DNA of 64,000 nucleotides from Rhexocercosporidium sp. MPI-PUGE-AT-0058. Lineage: Eukaryota > Ascomycota > Leotiomycetes > Helotiales. Below are positions 22,783 to 33,635 of the stretch, one piece after another; position 1 is the stretch's first letter, and each line of letters starts with the position of its first letter. The stretch is from assembly GCA_020746875.1 (NCBI GenBank), contig JAGTJL010000016.1:1550001-1614000 (forward strand), read 5' to 3'. The notes beneath the pieces are model-generated. The model ran no database searches, was not told the DNA's origin, and saw only the letters and a list, made by a program, of their open reading frames with translations. The position numbers and the translations under genes were made by a program.

Positions 22783-25324
22783 TTACTCTCTTGGGTATGG
22801 CCACCTCCTAATCAACGAGTTAGCATGTATTCAATTCAATGTCTTGGGATCACAACAAAGGATCCGATCCCAGATCTTGAAGTATTAGAGGGCGAGGAAA
22901 TACATACCAGTTAGTAATATAGACTGGGTCGATACCATGCTCAAATGCCCAAGTCTTAGCCGCGATCTGGAGGTTCATCAACTTCTCACGGACAGCAGCG
23001 CCCTTGTTGTGCAGAGTTGGAATACGGTCAATGGCATCCATCGCGAGACTGTACCTATCAGTTTGATTTCTAATAGCCAGCTCAAGAGGGGTGTCGATGT
23101 TGCCCTTCTCCTTGTAGCCGCGGACGTGGATGTTGAGCTGGCCGGGACGCTTGTACGTGAGTCTGTGGATGAGCCATGGGTAGGAGTGGAAGTTGAAGAT
23201 GATGGGTCTGTCGTCCGTGAAGACAGCCTTCCATTCGACGTCGGAAATGCCATGTGGATGGTCGGTCTCTGAGATGAGCTTGAAAAGGTCGACGACATTG
23301 ACGAAGCGGATCTTGAGTTGTGGAAGGAATTCTCTGAGAAGAGCCGTCGCGGCGAGGGCTTCGAGTGTGGGTACGTCTCCGCACGATGCCATGATGACAT
23401 CAGGGTCTTCGAGTTGATCGTTGCTGGCCCAGTCCCAGATACCGAGACCCTTGGTGCAGTGCTCGACGGCCTGGTCCATGTCGAGAAATTGGAGATGGTC
23501 TTGCTTGTCGGCAACGATGACGTTGACATAGTTGGTGCTGCGAAGACAGTGGTCGGTGACCGAGAGGAGGGTATTTCCATCAGGTGGGAGATAGATACGG
23601 ACAACCTCGGGGCTCTTATTGGCGACGACATCGAGGAAGCCTGGATCTTGATGGGTGAAACCATTGTGATCTTGTCTCCAAACGGTAGCTGTGAGGAGAA
23701 TGTTGAGAGAAGCGATCTCTGCACGCCATTCGATCTCGTTACACTTCTCGATCCATTTGCAATGCTGGTTAACCATGGAGTCGATGATGTGAATGAAGGG
23801 TTCGTAACTGTTGAGAAGTCCGTGGCGGCCAGAGAGAATGTAACCTTCCAACCAACCTTCGCAAGTATGCTCACTAAGCATCTCCATAACACGACCTTCC
23901 ATAGCTAAGTTTCCGCCATCTTGATCTTCCTCGAAGTACTCGCCCATCCAGACTTTCTTGCCTGCCTTGTAGATCTCACCGAGCTTGTTTGACTCAGTCT
24001 CATCTGGACCAAAGACACGGAAATTGTGCATGTTTTTTGCGACAATGTCGCGGAGGAACTTGGACATGTTGGACATGCTGGGGAGATTGGAGATACCCGG
24101 GTTGATGTTCTTGAGGGCGTACTCCTTGAAGTTTGGCATGTTGAGGGGCTTTCTGAGAAGTCCACCATTGCCGACGGGGTTGGCACTCATACGGGCATTG
24201 CCAAGAGGTGCGAGCTCTTTCAATTCTGGGATGAGCTTTCCATCAGAGTCGAAGGTCTCCTCGGGCTTGTAGGACTTCATCCATTGCTCCAAGATCTTGA
24301 GATGTGCTGGGTTTGAGGCGACGTCGGGGATAGGGATTTGATGTGAGCGCCAGAAGCCTTCGAGTAGCTTGTCGTCAATTTTTCTTGGTCCACTCCATCC
24401 CTTTGGACTTCTGAGGACAATCATGGGCCAGCGAGGTCTGAATGCCTTTCCTGAATCGCGAGCTTGTTTTTGGTAGCCGCGAATCTCCAAGACACACTTC
24501 TCAATTGTGGCAGCCATTGCTTGGTGCATGCTCTCCATATCGCTACCCTCAACAAAATATGGGGTCCATCCGTAACCGACAAATAGAGCCGTAATCTCTT
24601 CATGGCTGATTCGTGCAAGTAGCGTTGGGTTGTTGATCTTGTATCCATTGAGATGAAGAACTGGGAGGACGGCACCATCGCAGATGGGGTTGAGAAATTT
24701 GGTGCTGTGCCAACTGGTGGCAAGAGGTCCAGTCTCCGCTTCACCATCCCCGACCATTGTGAGTGTGATCAGATTAGGGTGGTCGAAGACAGTACCAAAG
24801 GCATGGGAAATTGAGTATCCAAGCTCACCACCTTCATGGATACTACCTGGCGTCTCGGGAGTAGCGTGCGAGCCAATTCCACCAGGGAAAGAGAATTGCT
24901 TGAAGAATTTCCGCATTCCCTCCTCATCCTCGGACTTGTCTGGGTAGACCTCCGTGTACACGCCCTCCATGTAGGATTGCGAGATGATACCTGGAGCTCC
25001 GTGACCTGGGCCTGAGACGAACAGAACATCTAACTCGTACTTCTTGATCAGGCGGTTCATGTGCATCCAGGTGAACGATTGGCCAGCATCGGATCCCCAA
25101 TGACCCAGTAACCTGGCCTTGAGATGCTTAACATCGAGCGGCTCCTTGAGAAGGGCGTTTTCGCGGAGGTAGAGCATGCCTAAACAAAGGTACATACTTG
25201 CGCGGAAGTAGGCGTCATATTTGCGGATTTCGTCAGCTGAAAGAGGCTTCCCTTGTACAGTTGAGCGAGCAACTCCATAAGGAGATATGCTCTTGACGAC
25301 AACTTCGTCTGCTGCAGATGCCAT
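22783..25324 (-). CDS. Phosphoketolase (xylulose-5-P / fructose-6-P)
   Basis: Spliced as 25324-22908 and 22807-22783, giving 813 residues, normal for the family. The enzyme uses thiamine diphosphate to split xylulose-5-phosphate or fructose-6-phosphate with phosphate, giving acetyl phosphate plus a sugar phosphate, in the cytosol. Seen in order: LLGHWGSDAGQSF, SGPGHGAPG, FSFPGGIGSHATPETPGSIHEGGELGYS, the ThDP/Mg motif GDGEAETGPLATSWH, LHLNGYKI, PKGWSGP, HQDPGFLD and the C-terminal RGYKEKG. The open frame runs on past the true end; a 100-nt intron (22907-22808, GTATGT, branch GCTAAC, TTAG) joins ITNW to a last exon encoding only RWPYPRE. The start MASAADE is chosen over an upstream Met at 25522, which adds 66 unrelated residues. 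A 304-codon frame at 22978-23892 is a shadow in another frame. Standing alone, the gene has no pentose-pathway neighbours here. Confidence 0.95.
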
Positions 25325-27081
25325 GATAGTGGCAGTTGAGAGTTTTGTTGTTGCTGGGAGTTCGATTGTGGACAATGTCCAATTGCGAGTGAAGCAGTGA
25401 GGTCTGTCAATATTTCTGATGTGTTGCGGAATCAATCCTGAACAATAGAGTAGGACCCAATGTGTTAATGCAGTGAATTGCTGAATTAAGTGGAAAAAGT
25501 AATGAGAGAGCGGAAGGCTCAAGCCTTATAAGTGATTTATTTTTAATGGAGGGGTAGCATTAGATACGCAAAATCATCACCTACCTTCATGGAGGGGTCG
25601 ATGCGGCAGCACGGGTAAGCTGTGTGAGAGAATGATAGGTTGGCCAAAGGTGGTCTGATACTAAACGTACTCTTCCTACTCGGAGCCTCCCTTGCAGACG
25701 AGATGCAGCATCGACTCGACTCTTGGGCTCGGGAAGTCCGCACTCCATGGGGTGATGTACGGTATGCAGCGATTCCCCGACCAGCCCACGAGCCGATGGC
25801 GACGGTGCTGGCCGATACTAAGGCGCCTAGACTCGTGGGAAGACATTGATGGCTGCGATTGAACTGCACGGAAGCTAGGATGTGTATGCTCGCTGCTTAC
25901 GGACAGCAGTATCTGGGACGATGCTGATGCTCTCGATGTTCACTGGGCCGAGAAGCGATCGTCGACGACCATCTCTACCAATCCAACAGAACTCCCAGAG
26001 GGATAGTAGGTCCAGCAGCATGTGACTCCACTTAGAGATCTCGATGATGGGGGCATACAGATAGACCCCAGTGTGGAGGGGTTGGTAGAGGGCATATGCG
26101 GGCCTGCAGCAATTCTTTTTTGGTGAGCTGACAATGACGCACCCAAAACATCGTATGAGATGGTACGATGCAGACAAAAAGCCAGCACTCGTCCTGAACT
26201 TTCAGAAATTGTACTGTAGCGGAAAGCAATTGTGGCGTGATATCGTAAACTCGTACTTCGGTACCTGCAGTAATGCCGCAGCCAACAAAGAAAAAGAAAA
26301 CTTGTCTGGAAGAATTGTGGTCTTGTGAGTTGAGGCAGAATAAGTTGTGGAGGATATAAATCTCGGCGGCATTTTATCTCGCTTGACCCCTGAGGATGTT
26401 TCCACTGGACTGGATCGATCTCCGCCCGCTCCGAGTTACGTTTTCGCCAAGCAAGAATATCTATTTTCACGAGCCTGTCAGATCACTTCACTGTTCCCAC
26501 GAAATATCCTCACGGTAAAGCAGGTGCGATAATATTTGCTTTCATTCATGCAGCTGGAAATCTGCCACGATAGCAGAGTCGCGTCAGCCCCTATGAAGCC
26601 ATCCAGTCGTCCCGCTTCGCCACACTTCGGGTCGGCCCTGTTCGGCCCAAAGACTCAACTCAATTAGCAACGACCGGAGAGATTTGAGAAGTCAAAGTTA
26701 AGAGACTCTTGTCTCCTGTTTCGACAGACAAAAACACGCAGCACCTTGTGGAGTGCCAATGTTGGCACGCAAAGGTTTGCTCTCCTGGCGTTCGGTGCGA
26801 GCTGTAGACGATTTCCCTCGGCCACCTCGAATCGATTGCTCTCATGAAGCTCCTTTGCTCATCATTTTATTTATTTCCCCTTGCTTGTTTGGACACTAAT
26901 TCTCTAGCTGTTGATCATCGTTTCTACACCTGAAAGTTCTACTATTTCCAGTCTATGACCTAGCTGCATCGCATCAACGATTATGGTTTTTGGGTCCTGA
27001 TATTTTGCACATGGGTGATGAGTCTGGTATTTGCTTGTTTGGTGGTTGTTGCCACTTTTCCTTGATTTGTTTATCTACACT
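25325..27081. other. Intergenic, no gene seen
   Basis: 1.75 kb between the phosphoketolase promoter and the 3' end of the SET gene. Minus-strand frames of 100-176 codons around 25.9-26.5 kb overlap each other in different phases and show no motif. I call none of them. Confidence 0.45.
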
Positions 27082-28239
27082 TCAGGGTCGAAAAGTCTCT
27101 ACACTCAACTTTTCGTTCATGGTCAAATTGTTTCGCGATGGCGAGAACTTTGCCAACTCGTATTGCGCCGATGGAATAATCTTCGCCAGCAGTGGCAGCT
27201 GTCTCATAAGGACTATATCGTGCCGAAAGTCGATTCTCCAGAGCCACATGTGATGTTCGAAGGCAGTGTCTAGCCGTGGTCTATCATTCTCGGGAGTTTC
27301 CCAATTTTTTGACACATAGCGGCCTGCGAACTCTTCTGGGCATTCCAGCATCCTATTCGCCCTCTCTACCTCCAGACTATGTTCACCAAAGCAGATTTTG
27401 TGTTGCCGAAGAATCCATTCTGCAAAAAGTTTTGCCCTCTGCATGTCTCTCTGAGAAGCGGTAACCTGGAATGCCTCTTCAATCATCTGGGTAAATCTGT
27501 CATCAACAATGCCCAATCTCTCCAGAAGCGTGCCCCCTAGGCCAGCCAACAAGAGTGTTTGAAGCGGCAATTCAAGTTTCTTGGTTTCAACAATCAACCC
27601 TGACACTGTCTCAAACAAGTCGCGATCAGAGTCATCCTTACTATTCGTGACACAATTTGTGGGCATCGGACCAACCGACTCATTCAGAGCAGTTTTGCAC
27701 ACTGAACAGATACAATCGAAATTAAAGGTTTCCTTCAATTCCTGTGTGCGCTTTGATCCCACGGTCGCGGTATAGCTACGAGTGATCTCTTCGCCCGCAG
27801 CAACAGGTTTGATGATGTATACGAAGGCGTTCCATCCCGACGGGGTGGAAGAGTAGCAAGCATTCGGAGCACAACTATGATTCAGAAGGCTCACTGTTCG
27901 GAACACGTTTTCTTTTCCGTTACGCGTAGGTACTCGGTTGGTTCTATAAACCCCCAGTTCCCGGAGTTCACGCCGCTCCGGAAATGCGTTGTGAAGACTC
28001 AGAAATGCCAAAGCCCAGCTGGAACCATAAAAGTGTGCTCGATCGTCTAGTATGAGTAGGATTCTGTATAGGTCGGGATTCTTGATTTCATCCATTTTCC
28101 ACGGACTTGCTGGTTTGAAGAGCCCCGTATCTTCGAAGAGTAGAGTGCCAGGTTCAAGGTTTCTCTTCGCGACGAGGCCTCTTCCTTTACCAGGGATCTC
28201 TTTCGCTGTGTATAATACTGAGTAAGGTGGGTTTGCCAT
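27082..28239 (-). CDS. SET-domain protein (lysine methyltransferase-like)
   Basis: Intronless, 385 residues. The SET fold is visible in the first ~160 residues: GKGRGLVAKRNLEPGTLLFED (18-37), the S-adenosylmethionine/pseudoknot motif LNHSCAPNA (119-127) and GEEITRSY (149-156). A short cysteine cluster FDCICSVC (174-181) resembles a post-SET segment. The C-terminal ~200 residues are helical and lack a clear domain. This layout (SET plus helical tail, no MYND finger visible) is common in fungal SET proteins that may methylate histones or other proteins; the substrate is unknown. The start has a good context after a pyrimidine/purine mix, and the upstream overlapping frame from 28343 is in another phase. 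Confidence 0.85.
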   Translation of the reverse strand: MANPPYSVLYTAKEIPGKGRGLVAKRNLEPGTLLFEDTGLFKPASPWKMDEIKNPDLYRILLILDDRAHFYGSSWALAFLSLHNAFPERRELRELGVYRTNRVPTRNGKENVFRTVSLLNHSCAPNACYSSTPSGWNAFVYIIKPVAAGEEITRSYTATVGSKRTQELKETFNFDCICSVCKTALNESVGPMPTNCVTNSKDDSDRDLFETVSGLIVETKKLELPLQTLLLAGLGGTLLERLGIVDDRFTQMIEEAFQVTASQRDMQRAKLFAEWILRQHKICFGEHSLEVERANRMLECPEEFAGRYVSKNWETPENDRPRLDTAFEHHMWLWRIDFRHDIVLMRQLPLLAKIIPSAQYELAKFSPSRNNLTMNEKLSVETFRP

Positions 28240-30362
28240 GGTACCGATCCTCCAATGTGAGCAGAAAGCGGTGATTGAAGTCCTACTTGGATGACAAGGT
28301 CTTGGGAGTTTAGGGCTGACACAGGATAGTTAGCATCACTCACGATGTTTCTGCTACGGCACCGCCGGTGGAGGGACTCACTGTTAACGATGTCGCTTCA
28401 AAACTGGCAGAGTTACTATTTGGGGGGAACCGATGGTGTCTAATGATGTCTTGTTGACAATGTTGCTGAAGATGTTTCGAGAGAAAAACTCACCTCAGTC
28501 GACACGTTCGAACATCACCCGGCTAAGCACTGCAGGAAGGCGCAAGCCAATGTCGCCCACAAGACCTTCTTTATGTCTGACATTCGACTTAGATCTTACC
28601 TGCATTCGGCTCATGGCGGTTCCTCAATCACGAAGTTTGGAGAAAGGGAAAGAGTCACTCGCTGGAGTCACTTCGCACATCGCTAGCCTGCACCTAATCA
28701 CTTGCTCCTAATCAGCAAAACCACCATATTGCAACTTTCAACCATAGTTAGAGCATAGAAGAAAAATATAGTGAATAGTAACCGTTAAAATGCAATCTTG
28801 TGAATCAGAAGTCCCGAGTGCACCCAAACTAGTAACGGAGGCAAATAATAGTCATATAACCGTCTCTATGAAAAGTATAAATTTTGTAATATCTTGGAAT
28901 TGGTATCTCTTTTGCAGCATTTATCCCCTTCTGGCTGAAGCGTCATGCATGCAATCCGACCAGAAACCCGTTGGGTAGTCGAAATGGAAGTCGCTAACTC
29001 CTCAACTAGCAATCAGACCCTAAGCAAACCCTCGCCGAGCTTAACGAAGATGCGCTCCGTCTTATGCGAATCCTAGCAATTGTTTCTCCGGGTGGTCTTC
29101 CATTCTCTATGTTTGCAGACGCGACCGCTGATAAAAGACACTATGTGTAATTATCTCTCATCTCCGTCGTACTCACGGTCACAATACTTGGGGCTGTAAT
29201 GTAGGCTGAGCCATGGCGTTCTTGTCAGCGGTGGCGCCCTCACAGCCAAGCACTTCTCAACACTGGACTCAGCAATTTGAGCCCTCGAATGAAAGTAAGC
29301 AGCTCACTGACTACTACTATTGACAGAATACTTCAGGTGCGATTGTGGCAGGACAGCTGTTGTTGACGACGAAACCCAGGTTTGCTCTGCAGTCCTTGTT
29401 GCCCATTGTGTCGGTTGGTGTTTGAAAGAGTAGTAAGTGGGTGTTAATTGTCTTTGTTGATATTTTAGAGGAATGTCTGGGGTTATGTTGAAGTGGATGT
29501 GGTTGATGGTCTTGGAGATCTCGAGTCAAAGTTCGTGCTGTATGGAAGGGAAGAAGGTGCTTTGAAATCGAAAGGTCTGCTCTCAAGTAGGAGACTTGGA
29601 GACAGCCTCGCCCTCGTAAGCGAAACTGTCTCTGCAAATGAGGAGTCAAGGCACGCCGCAGTACACTAATATGCAGGACATGTTGCATGTCGGTCACTGT
29701 GCCAACTGGTCGTTGCTTCAAGTGAAAGAATTGCCGTCAACCTACTAAGCAAGGATGCGAATTCTTGTCGCCGGGTAGACCATATTCACCGATCGTGTCG
29801 GTAAATCTCTCCTCTGGGAGAACTTCCATGTATATAACTGTCGAAGAAGGTCTTAATCTCAACACGCTTTGGAAGCCCACTCAAGCTTTGTCTTCCATAT
29901 AATCCACCTCAAGCTTTGGGACCAGGGCTCTGTGCGGATCATTAGGTTCATACGTATCTTCTGAATCTCTTACTCCAAAAACTAAAAAAAAATACTTGGA
30001 AGCCTTCTTCTTGACTGAGACTGCGAGAGGCTTCTTTATGATAGCAGAGCCAAGACTATTATTCTTGCTACCCAGTGTTCCGTTGCAAAAGTGCCAGTCT
30101 ATTATGATCGACAAAGAAAATGTTTGTATAGATATGTGTTCGGACTTTTAAAGCCTCACTACGAGAATCACACGCATATTTTGGAAGATTTGCTTTATGT
30201 GACTTCATTTCCTATGTGCAATGTACTTCCCAAATCTGCACTAGCTCTCAATACAGCCCCTCTAGAAAATTGTCACTCACTCCAACTCTGCATCCGAAAA
30301 CCAAGTCCATGAACACCGATTGAGATCCTCCCCCCAAGCCCATCTAAACTCTGTGGCCTAGG
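28240..30362. other. Gene-poor stretch with decayed fragments
   Basis: No intact gene. A ~140 bp plus-strand piece at 29010-29150 resembles part of an NLR/TPR protein and is listed separately. A minus-strand frame at 29317-29721 (134 codons) and another at 29881-30114 have no recognisable motif. Near 29700 the plus strand reads NCRQPTKQGCEF next to a stop, too short to assign. Confidence 0.4.
29010..29151 (+). pseudogene. Possible NLR/STAND protein fragment
   Basis: One plus-strand frame reads TLAELNEDALRLMRILAIVS, then PGGLPFSMF, and stops at 29149. This resembles the stretch after the ATPase module of fungal NB-ARC/NACHT-TPR proteins, where a pattern like L..L..DA..L+..LAFLSPD.IP..LF is usual. 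Nothing before or after it in any frame continues the similarity, so it would be a relic. The match rests on a short motif and may be chance. Confidence 0.3.
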
Positions 30363-30791
30363 CTACCTAGCCGGCATCGGCATCATCGGTGGCAATGCTG
30401 CGAAACCTAATTGTATACGTTTGTTAGACAAGACACGATGAGCAATGACAGGAAAGAGACTACTTGCAGTCAGACGCTCCTTTACCCACGCCTTCGCCTT
30501 AGCCACAGCTATGTCGCTGCCAGCCAGATGAATCTCGCGCTTCTCCACACCCTCCTTCTGCGGAATGATGTCTATCTTGCATCCGCTGCGACGCGCAGCG
30601 CCCTTGATGAAAGCACCATTGTTATTCTCTAGCTTTTGTATGTCGGCTTGCTCCAACTCTAAAGCAATTCGAAGCTTCTTCTCCGTTGCGACCTCAGCCT
30701 TCTTGGGGAGGATGACCCCCTTCTTCGCCTGCTTAGGAAGCCGCCCAGTAGGGCCTTTGAAGATTGGATTATTGGTGTTTTGGTTGCCCAT
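30363..30791 (-). CDS. Small basic protein with KH-like segment
   Basis: Spliced as 30791-30464 and 30406-30363, giving 123 residues; without splicing the frame stays open for 142 residues because the 57-nt intron is a multiple of three. The intron is supported by GTAGTC, a CTAACA branch and TTAG. The sequence begins MGNQNTNNPIFKGPTGRLPKQ, is rich in Lys, and contains NNGAFIKGAARRSGCKIDIIPQ followed by IHLAGSDIAVAKAKAWVKERL. That resembles the G-x-x-G helix-turn-helix and following strand/helix of a KH RNA-binding fold, with GAFIKGAARRSG in place of the canonical GxxG loop. An RNA-related role is inference. No family is recognised. Confidence 0.6.
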   Translation of the reverse strand: MGNQNTNNPIFKGPTGRLPKQAKKGVILPKKAEVATEKKLRIALELEQADIQKLENNNGAFIKGAARRSGCKIDIIPQKEGVEKREIHLAGSDIAVAKAKAWVKERLTASSLFPVIAHRVLSNKRIQLGFAALPPMMPMPAR

Positions 30792-32792
30792 TTTTGCAGA
30801 AGAGATTTGTATCGGAGTTTGTTGAGGAAGATGATAAAGTGGTATCGTTGTGTGGAGTTGGAAGTCGAGGTAGAATTCTCAAGTGTGAAAGATTTATGCA
30901 AAAGAAGAAAGGCCTGCTACGATATCGAATCTAGCTGAGCTTATGTCGATTCCTTGAAGGGAGTCTGAGCGCGCTAGTGAATCTACTGGTCTCAGGGATG
31001 AGCATCATCCATCGCTATGCCAACTTGACAAGCAAGTAAAGCAAATGTCGCAGTCGTCCTGCTAAACGAGGGGCGAATATCAATTGATCGGTTGCCAGAT
31101 TCATACCCGGATTAGGTTAAGTTATTCACATATATATGATAAGACTATCTATGCAGACCCCGCTCCCTCGTTTAGGGGTCCTCCGATTACAACAACAGTG
31201 CTCACTACAATTAGAAATTTCGCGTAACATGGTATATTGGCGAACGATACCTTTGAGGAATATTGCAATCTAAGGCTAGAGGTAGTACTTTATACGCCTG
31301 CAAGAAGGGATATGCCACAGACCAGAGGGAGTTGGTTGTGAGGACGGAGAAAGTGGGATGCTCCCTTCCAGTACCTGTTCTTATACACAGAAACTAGTTT
31401 TATACGCATCAGCTGACCTTGCTTCACTTCCATCCCCCACGTGTTGTGGGCGTTCATCTTGCTTGTCACCCGTCAAACACAAACCTCTCGGTTTCAAACA
31501 CATTCACTCGTGTCTAGGACTCATGTTTTCGTGCTGTCTGTGGAGAGGCAAACCTCTAAAACAAAGCATTAATAGGGCAGTTTATCGATGTCGTGTGCAT
31601 CTCTCAGCGAACTGATGACATCCAGTGAGGGTTTGCTGCAATGGACGAAGATTTATGATAGACAATTGGGTAGTAGTCATGCGAGCTACAGCCTCAAATT
31701 CAATTTGTCTAAAGTAATTCTAATTATTGACCATACTGGATCGATTCGGCTTGTGTCTTCCAGCAATGGGAAATATGGCCAATGACAACAATGAAAAGGG
31801 GTAGCGAGATCACGTGAGTGAGGCATTTCCCAGGAGTTTTATTTTTTATTTTTAGCGCAGTATCTTGAATTGAGTCTGAATGCATCTCGACAAATTAAAC
31901 CAAGCAGATCATCTATTCTTAATCTGTGTCTTGATTGCTTACAGCATCTCCAATGTACACCAAGGGCCCTCTCCGAAGCATTCCTTCGTAAATAGACCGG
32001 GTTATGACATTGTGGTCGGGCAGATCCCTGATGACCCCGATTACTCGGAGTGTTAACGTCTAATCTGTTGAGGTGATTGGCATATGTAATTATACTTTAA
32101 TCCTGGTAATAGAATCGATTATACTTGAGAGAATATCCACAAGGCCGTTGTGGACTTTGCGAGCGGCGGATTAGAATGTTCCAGTACTCCCCCCTTTAAA
32201 TGTTTCTTATTTATTGTCTTCCCCAATTTGCTGCTTGTATTAGAACAAACTTTGTACTGATGTTGGTGTAGACTGGTGATCTAAGAATGGTGATTGCTGT
32301 GATCTGATCATGTGAGCCATTGCGGGCCATGATCATCAGATCATTACCGAGAAGGTTGCGTTTGAGGGTTATGGCGATGCTGGTACTGGTGCCATCCGTT
32401 CGATGGATCTGAGGCCCCAAGCTAAGACTTTTCACTTCGAAAAAAACAAGAAAAGGCCTCCATTAGCACTCGTTTGGGGTTGGTACGCTGATGAGAGGTC
32501 GGGACTTGGATGTGATTTATTATTATGAAGGTAGACAGGATGAGTAGTGAAGGAACTTGCTAAATTACAGGAATCTATTACGACTAGAAAATCAATTGAA
32601 GTGCTTTGGACTGTATGGGCCCTATAGTAGGGTCAGATTTCAGTGTTGTGCAGATGTCGAAAACTCATTTGTATTTCCATTTGACACTCAACCCGTCAAA
32701 CACTGCATCCAGAACTCTAATGTGCACTCACGCTCTAACACACAAGTATGTTTGAAACTGTATCCTTGATGAAAGATCACAGGAGCTCCCGT
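30792..32792. other. Intergenic, no gene seen
   Basis: 2 kb, AT-rich in parts. Open frames are under 86 codons and share no features with known proteins. I see no repeat or RNA gene. Confidence 0.5.
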
Positions 32793-33635
32793 CTACTCTC
32801 CGTTCGGCTCCGTCTGGCCTTCTTCGTCCTCAGACTCCCCAGAATCTTGCTCTTCGGAACTCAAACCTTCTTCGCTCCCATGGGCGCTCCAATCCTCCAT
32901 ACCACAATAGAATCGCACTGCAATTACCTGACCATTCTCTTCAGCAACGGCAATCCTTGGAGGTCCTCCCACTTCATCTTGGCTGACTGTAATCCCATCG
33001 TCAGCGAGCATACCACAAGGATATTCGGGATACTTACAATTCACTCCACCAATGGTAAATCTCTCTCGCTCTTCGGGTATCCCCATCTCAACTCCATTCA
33101 GAGACAACGTCTCAAGGTAATAGCCGAAGTCAAGTTCCTCGGTCGAATCCTTGCTTCCAAACATCATGGCTCTCGCGGCATCGTGCGTCAGATATTCAGC
33201 GGAAACAGCAGCGCAGTATCCCGCATCCGAGAAAAATGTTCCGTATCGTTTCCATTTGGTTCCTTTTGGCACTAATTGCGAGTCTCTGACCTCTGCATCT
33301 GATTTAAGTGTCGCATCTTCGTAAGCTTTCCAATCCTCGACGGACTGGGTAATGTCGATGGTTCCTTCACCCACCCAATAGAGAATAGCCTCTCGGTCAC
33401 AGTCTCCGGCATCCTCATGAACATCCTCGAGCTTTCGGGACCTTGATGTCCAGATGCCAGGTTTGCAGCTGCGAATGATCTCTTGTTGCAGAAAGAATTG
33501 TTCGAGGCCATTTTCATCGATGTCCTCGTTTTCATGGCCGAAGATTACGAAGCCAATTCCGAATGGAGGATTCGCTGAGATATGAAAGCGACGAGGCGTT
33601 AAGTCTTGAAGAGAATTGAACCTATCGGTAGCCAT
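32793..33635 (-). CDS. Hypothetical acidic protein, 280 aa
   Basis: Intronless, 280 residues, family not recognised. The body (about 1-240) looks like a globular cytosolic protein with many aromatic residues (HISANPPFGIGFVIFGHENED, EAILYWVGEGTIDITQS, KWKRYGTFFSDAGYCAAV). The last ~35 residues are a very acidic, disordered tail (SEEGLSSEEQDSGESEDEEG). There is no signal peptide or membrane segment. The frame is long for this region, composition is protein-like, and the start has an acceptable context, so I call it a real gene. No neighbour helps with function. Confidence 0.65.
   Translation of the reverse strand: MATDRFNSLQDLTPRRFHISANPPFGIGFVIFGHENEDIDENGLEQFFLQQEIIRSCKPGIWTSRSRKLEDVHEDAGDCDREAILYWVGEGTIDITQSVEDWKAYEDATLKSDAEVRDSQLVPKGTKWKRYGTFFSDAGYCAAVSAEYLTHDAARAMMFGSKDSTEELDFGYYLETLSLNGVEMGIPEERERFTIGGVNCKYPEYPCGMLADDGITVSQDEVGGPPRIAVAEENGQVIAVRFYCGMEDWSAHGSEEGLSSEEQDSGESEDEEGQTEPNGE

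Noticed and set aside
22978..23892. 304-codon minus-strand frame inside the phosphoketolase gene
   Set aside because: It is another phase of the same strand; its Ser/Thr/Pro-rich product is a shadow of the true frame, which carries all family motifs.
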